Positions 5,336-6,767 of a stretch of DNA of 6,767 nt are shown piece by piece. Below the pieces are notes generated by a model. The model had not been told where the DNA came from. It saw nothing but the letters and a program-made list of their open reading frames with translations, and did no database searches. Position 1 is the stretch's first letter. Every line of letters begins with the position of its first letter. Position numbers and translations under genes: made by a program. The stretch is from an uncultured Clostridia bacterium (GTDB taxonomy: Bacteria; Bacillota; Clostridia; TANB77; CAG-508): assembly GCA_944393345.1 (NCBI GenBank), contig CALXZW010000069.1:1-6767 (forward strand). The letters are read 5' to 3'.

Positions 5336-5530
5336 ATGAAAATTAAATGTTTAAAATGTAATGATATAATTGAATCTTTAAGTGTTCACGATTATAAAAA
5401 ATGTAAATGTGGAGCATGTTCAATTGATGGTGGAAATGAATATACGAGAATTGGTGGAGATTTTAAATACATTCATTGGGTATATGATGATGGACATGAA
5501 GAACCCGTACAAAAAAATAATGCAAAATAA
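5336..5530 (+). CDS. Small Cys-rich zinc-ribbon-like protein
   Basis: The protein has 64 residues. Cysteines are arranged as CLKC (5-8) and CKCGAC (23-28), a likely metal-binding knuckle pair with no long spacer. A conserved-looking stretch IIESLSVHDY lies before the second pair, and the DGG segment (31-33) with EYTRIGG follows. I recall similar small proteins in Firmicutes and phages under a domain-of-unknown-function label, possibly DUF7695, but I cannot confirm the number. The function is unknown. Translation starts at the ATG after an imperfect ribosome site (AAAAGG at 5319-5324, with further GAG and GGGA). It has its own near-consensus promoter and its stop lies inside a hairpin terminator, so it is a single-gene unit. 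Its reading frame, promoter and terminator together make it a real gene despite its size. Confidence 0.82.
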   Translation: MKIKCLKCNDIIESLSVHDYKKCKCGACSIDGGNEYTRIGGDFKYIHWVYDDGHEEPVQKNNAK

Positions 5531-5550
5531 CATTAATTGCATTATTTTTT
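5511..5550. terminator. Bidirectional terminator between convergent genes
   Basis: AAAAAATAATGCA (5512-5524) and TGCATTATTTTTT (5538-5550) are perfect 13-bp complements around a 13-base loop. Each strand therefore has an A-run, a short hairpin and a T-run. It can end the small Cys-rich gene (whose stop codon, 5528-5530, lies in the loop) and, from the other side, the Schlafen-like gene. Confidence 0.8.
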
Positions 5551-5554
5551 GAAT

Positions 5555-5642
5555 ACTGTTCAACACTGTTCAGAACTGTTCAACACTGTTCAGACTATTT
5601 GAACTGTTCAATACTGTTCAGAACTGTTCAATACTGTTCAAT
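5555..5642. repeat. Eight 10-bp tandem repeats, ACTGTTCANN, in a 4+4 layout
   Basis: Copies start at 5555, 5565, 5575, 5585, then after an 8-base spacer (CTATTTGA, perhaps a decayed copy) at 5603, 5613, 5623 and 5633. The first eight bases are identical in all eight copies. The last two bases largely alternate: AC, GA, AC, GA in the first block and AT, GA, AT, AT in the second, so the real period is close to 20 bp. Junctions create GAACTGTTC, a short palindrome. The block lies between the shared terminator and the stop codon of the Schlafen-like gene, that is, in its 3' untranslated region. Confidence 0.93.
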
Positions 5643-5655
5643 TTATAAATATATA

Positions 5656-6767
5656 TTATTGTTTTAATATATATCGTTTCTTTGGATCATTTATATTCGT
5701 TCCAACCCACTCAATAATTTGAAGTTCTTCTAATTTTTTTAAAACATTAAGAACTGTATTTTTTGATCTTCCTGTATATTTTATCAATTCTGTTGTCCCT
5801 GCTTCTCCTTTATCACTGATATATCTTATAATATTTCTTTCAAATGCAGGTAATTTTTCCCAGTCTTCTTTTATATTTAATTTTTTCTGTAAAGTTTCTG
5901 ATATTCTTTTATCACGCATAACAATATTATTTTTTAAAGTTAATTTTAGTATATCTCCTTCTTCATAAACATACTCAGGTTCATCTAAGAAAAACTTAGC
6001 CATTTCTTCATAAATTCTTGATACACCTTCGTTCAATTCTTTAACTAATCCTAAATCTACAAGTGTTTCTGATATTTTTGTATTTCTTGCATATCTAACT
6101 TTTTTCATATTTTCAAGCGTTACAAGTCCTGGTAATTTTCCTGGACTTCTTATTTCCATTCTATCATCAAAAATAAAAATTTTTATGTGTTCACCTCTCA
6201 TAGCATAATTTCTATGTGTAACAGCATTGGTAATTCCTTCAAGCCATGCAAATTCAGGGTATTCTGGTATCTTCTCGAACACTCCATCTTTATTTAAATG
6301 ATTAAAATCTCTTAATTGGCTTCTTATAAATTTTTGAACTTCAATGATTAATTTGTAGAGAGGTAATCTAAAAGTTTCTTCTTTGATTATATTTAAATTT
6401 TCACCAGTTTGCATATAAGTCCCTTCGTATTTTATAACTCTGACTCTTGCACTTGGAAAGAAAACTGTTGGATCTTTTGCAAAAAGCAATACACCAGCAG
6501 TTGTTAGATGTTCTTCATTTTTTACTTTTACTAAAAACCTTCTTGCTCTTAATATGTCAATAGGATCTTTGTCTATAGCTTTTATACTTTTTGCATAGAT
6601 GTTAACCATATCTAAATCTATATCATCAATTGAACTTTCTAATACCGGCTGATCTTCATATGATATTTCGGGTCTATCTACTTTTAATATTTGAATTTGC
6701 TCATCTGTTAATTTTATTGTAGAATCACCTCTTCTTAAATAAACTTCGTCTTTAACATTTCTTATTA
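5656..6767 (-). CDS. Schlafen/AlbA_2-type ATP-binding putative transcriptional regulator, 5' end missing
   Basis: The frame stays open from the right window edge to the TAA at 5656, so the methionine codon at 6609 is internal and the gene starts outside the window. Counting from the first full visible codon there are 369 residues. The first part (YLRRGDSTIKLTDEQI, about 9-24) resembles the end of an AlbA_2 (Schlafen-like) DNA-binding domain. GVLLFAKDP (91-99) follows. The GHKL/HATPase-like region has EGITNAVTHRNY (176-187) and EIRSPGKLPG (204-213), then RNTKISETLVDLGLVKELNEGVSRI (227-251; read as two segments, RNTKISETL and LGLVKELNEGVSRI). A winged helix (about 305-369) ends the protein. This order is that of the COG2865-type regulators related to the RecG C-terminal annotation. 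They occur often in accessory and defence-associated DNA, and biochemical roles are mostly unproven. Confidence 0.87.
   Translation of the reverse strand, partial: IRNVKDEVYLRRGDSTIKLTDEQIQILKVDRPEISYEDQPVLESSIDDIDLDMVNIYAKSIKAIDKDPIDILRARRFLVKVKNEEHLTTAGVLLFAKDPTVFFPSARVRVIKYEGTYMQTGENLNIIKEETFRLPLYKLIIEVQKFIRSQLRDFNHLNKDGVFEKIPEYPEFAWLEGITNAVTHRNYAMRGEHIKIFIFDDRMEIRSPGKLPGLVTLENMKKVRYARNTKISETLVDLGLVKELNEGVSRIYEEMAKFFLDEPEYVYEEGDILKLTLKNNIVMRDKRISETLQKKLNIKEDWEKLPAFERNIIRYISDKGEAGTTELIKYTGRSKNTVLNVLKKLEELQIIEWVGTNINDPKKRYILKQ

Noticed and set aside
5555..5642. CRISPR array
   Set aside because: The repeats are 10 bp and contiguous, with no unique spacers of usual length and no cas gene.
5555..5642. 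LexA (SOS) operator
   Set aside because: The junction GAACTGTTC has only one base between half-sites, while Firmicute LexA boxes have four, and the array is at the 3' side of a gene.
5656..6609. Start of the Schlafen-like gene at 6609
   Set aside because: The same frame continues upstream to the window edge with sequence typical of the end of an AlbA_2 domain, so this ATG is internal.

Overview
The window is very AT-rich. Strong AGGAGG-type ribosome sites, sigma-A style TTGACA/TATAAT promoters, hairpin-plus-T terminators and a VanR/VanS-type two-component pair together suggest a low-GC Firmicute (Clostridia- or Bacilli-like, probably host-associated). Tryptophan is encoded by TGG and TGA is used as a stop, so the standard bacterial code applies. 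The species cannot be named from the sequence.

Layout, left to right. Positions 1-230 (minus) hold the start of an unrecognised gene that runs off the left edge. A tRNA-Gly(UCC) gene (minus, 319-392) follows, with a perfect consensus promoter and its own terminator. Positions 393-632 contain no gene but carry two back-to-back hairpins. Next is a two-component operon on the minus strand: an OmpR/VanR-type response regulator (1699-2388) overlapping a VanS-type sensor kinase (633-1706). Divergent from it is a membrane-anchored C39-like cysteine peptidase (2617-3381). Between the two lies an array of four TTAA-type direct repeats at exact 11-bp spacing, the likely operator of the response regulator. 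The peptidase is followed by a 90-residue two-helix membrane protein with its own promoter and a strong terminator. Then comes an XRE-type regulator with a two-helix membrane tail, whose promoter lies inside an 11-bp inverted repeat.

The right third looks like accessory DNA. It holds a self-inhibited (class II) Fic protein on the minus strand. Upstream of it is a terminator-bearing, tRNA-end-like RNA region. Next is a 64-residue cysteine-rich small protein with a good promoter and an unusual block of eight 10-bp tandem repeats (ACTGTTCANN, arranged 4+4). The last gene is the 3' part of a Schlafen/AlbA_2-type ATP-binding putative regulator (minus), which runs off the right edge.

Functional reading: the sensor and regulator probably control their own operon and the divergent surface peptidase through the shared repeat array. 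The XRE protein probably represses itself. The Fic, small Cys-rich and Schlafen-like genes are typical accessory or stress/defence-associated families, but nothing here proves that they act together. I see no complete mobile element, CRISPR array or antibiotic-resistance gene.
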